From the NCBI RefSeq assembly GCF_903819165.1, contig NZ_CAIJCS010000014.1, positions 124,001 through 188,000 of the forward strand: a DNA stretch of 64,000 nucleotides. Reading direction: 5' to 3'. This document shows, piece by piece, positions 63,399-64,000 of the stretch. The notes beneath the pieces were generated by a model. That model made no database searches, was not told where the DNA came from, and saw nothing but the letters and a program-made list of their open reading frames with translations. A program made the position numbers and the translations under genes. Each line of letters begins with the position of its first letter. The stretch's first letter is position 1. Source of the DNA: Aedoeadaptatus nemausensis. GTDB taxonomy: Bacteria > Bacillota > Clostridia > Tissierellales > Peptoniphilaceae.

Positions 63399-64000
63399 TT
63401 ATTTAACACAAGTTCCCAACTCTTTACCCATGGCCGCGTCGAAAATATTTTCCGATTGGTCGATGCCAAAGACGATAAGAGGAATGTCGTTTTCCATGCA
63501 TAGAGAAGTTGCCGTAGAATCCATTATCTTGAGGTTTTTGCTTAAAATATCGAAATAACTCAAGCTTTCGAACTTGACGGCATCGGCATTAAGATTCGGA
63601 TCGGAATCGTAAATTCCGTCGGTGCCTTTTTTTGCAAGGAGAATAACATCGGCGTCGATTTCAGCTGCACGAAGAGCAGCCGTCGTGTCGGTGGAAAAAT
63701 AGGGGTTTCCTATACCGCCGGAGAAAATAACCACTCGACCCTTTTCTAAATGGCGAATGGCGCGGCGACGAATATATGGCTCGGCTACCTGTTTCATTTC
63801 GATAGCCGTCATCACACGCGTCACAACATCCATTTGCTCCAGGGCATCTTGAAGGGCCAAAGCGTTCATGACCGTACCGAGCATCCCCATGTAGTCGCTC
63901 GTTGCACGATCCATATCCTTGCTGTCGCGACCGCGCCAGAAATTGCCGCCGCCGACGACGATGCAAGTCTCTACACCTTCTTCGGATATTTTCTTAATTT
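63399..64000 (-). CDS. pyrH: UMP kinase (C-terminal part)
   Basis: The last 199 or so residues of UMP kinase; the 5' end is beyond the right edge and the frame stays open to base 64000. It phosphorylates UMP to UDP. Visible are [13 protein letters not shown], the hexamer-interface region [36 protein letters not shown] and the nucleotide loop [12 protein letters not shown]. An internal ATG at 63914 is not the start, since the upstream codons are clearly coding. Confidence 0.96.
   Translation of the reverse strand, partial: IKKISEEGVETCIVVGGGNFWRGRDSKDMDRATSDYMGMLGTVMNALALQDALEQMDVVTRVMTAIEMKQVAEPYIRRRAIRHLEKGRVVIFSGGIGNPYFSTDTTAALRAAEIDADVILLAKKGTDGIYDSDPNLNADAVKFESLSYFDILSKNLKIMDSTATSLCMENDIPLIVFGIDQSENIFDAAMGKELGTCVK

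Noticed and set aside
1-64000. tRNA or rRNA genes, CRISPR arrays, insertion sequences, prophage
   Set aside because: No cloverleaf-like sequence, regular spaced repeats, transposase or phage structural gene was recognised; the window is almost filled by conserved housekeeping genes.

Overview
The window looks like a stretch of core chromosome from an anaerobic, low-to-moderate G+C Bacillota, most likely a clostridial or Tissierellia-type bacterium. My best guess is the Peptoniphilaceae, but that is inferred from general resemblance, not from any search. Supporting signs are a PolC-type replicase, RNase Y, a LexA with GAAC-N4-GTTC-type operators, a divergent lexA/yneA-like pair, rubrerythrin, HemZ, class II aldolase and GlpX, strong Shine-Dalgarno (SD) sequences with frequent TTG/GTG starts, and long operons with few-base overlaps. 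I see no rRNA, tRNA, CRISPR array, prophage or intact insertion sequence.

Layout. (1) 1-9168, plus: recJ (partial), rel, dtd, a metallo-beta-lactamase hydrolase, hemZ, an odd MurE-like Mur ligase, aspS and an RseC-like membrane protein, closed by a bidirectional terminator. (2) 9228-11358, minus: recX, a GIY-YIG protein and a split ThrE-type amino acid exporter. (3) 11481-18277, plus: a membrane FHA protein, an FtsW/RodA-type SEDS protein and a class B penicillin-binding protein, then ispD, ispF, fba, tal and glpX. (4) 18356-23518, plus: rpmE, a DUF1385 gene, prmC, prfA, rubrerythrin and miaB. (5) 23505-30018, plus: mutS, mutL, miaA and a PLP enzyme. (6) 30092-31200: the divergent SOS pair lexA (minus) and a YneA-like LysM protein (plus), with several LexA-type boxes between them. 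(7) 31254-31797: an AT-rich gap without a convincing gene but with a 15-bp perfect hairpin; two tandem LexA-type boxes follow at 31798-31821. (8) 31820-64000, minus: in transcription order pyrH (partial), frr, uppS, cdsA, rseP, ispG, polC, rimP, nusA, ylxR, infB, rbfA, nrnA, truB, ribF, rpsO, pnp, dut, ftsK, rimO, pgsA, cinA, recA, an Mre11-like nuclease, a Rad50-like ATPase split over three genes, rny and a Xer-type recombinase.

Most of this is housekeeping: translation and ribosome maturation, isoprenoid and phospholipid synthesis, cell wall synthesis, mismatch repair and recombination. Three things stand out. First, the Rad50/SbcC-type ATPase partner of an Mre11-like nuclease is encoded as three coupled genes directly downstream of recA. 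Second, a 14-base sequence in the lexA promoter recurs exactly at the ftsK promoter, so the tightly coupled ftsK-rimO-pgsA-cinA-recA-Mre11-Rad50 run may be one LexA-controlled DNA-processing operon. Third, at least six co-directional gene junctions carry a terminator-like hairpin and T-tract placed 10-33 bases before the next start codon, leaving little or no room for a promoter; this suggests deliberate partial termination as a way of setting expression steps.
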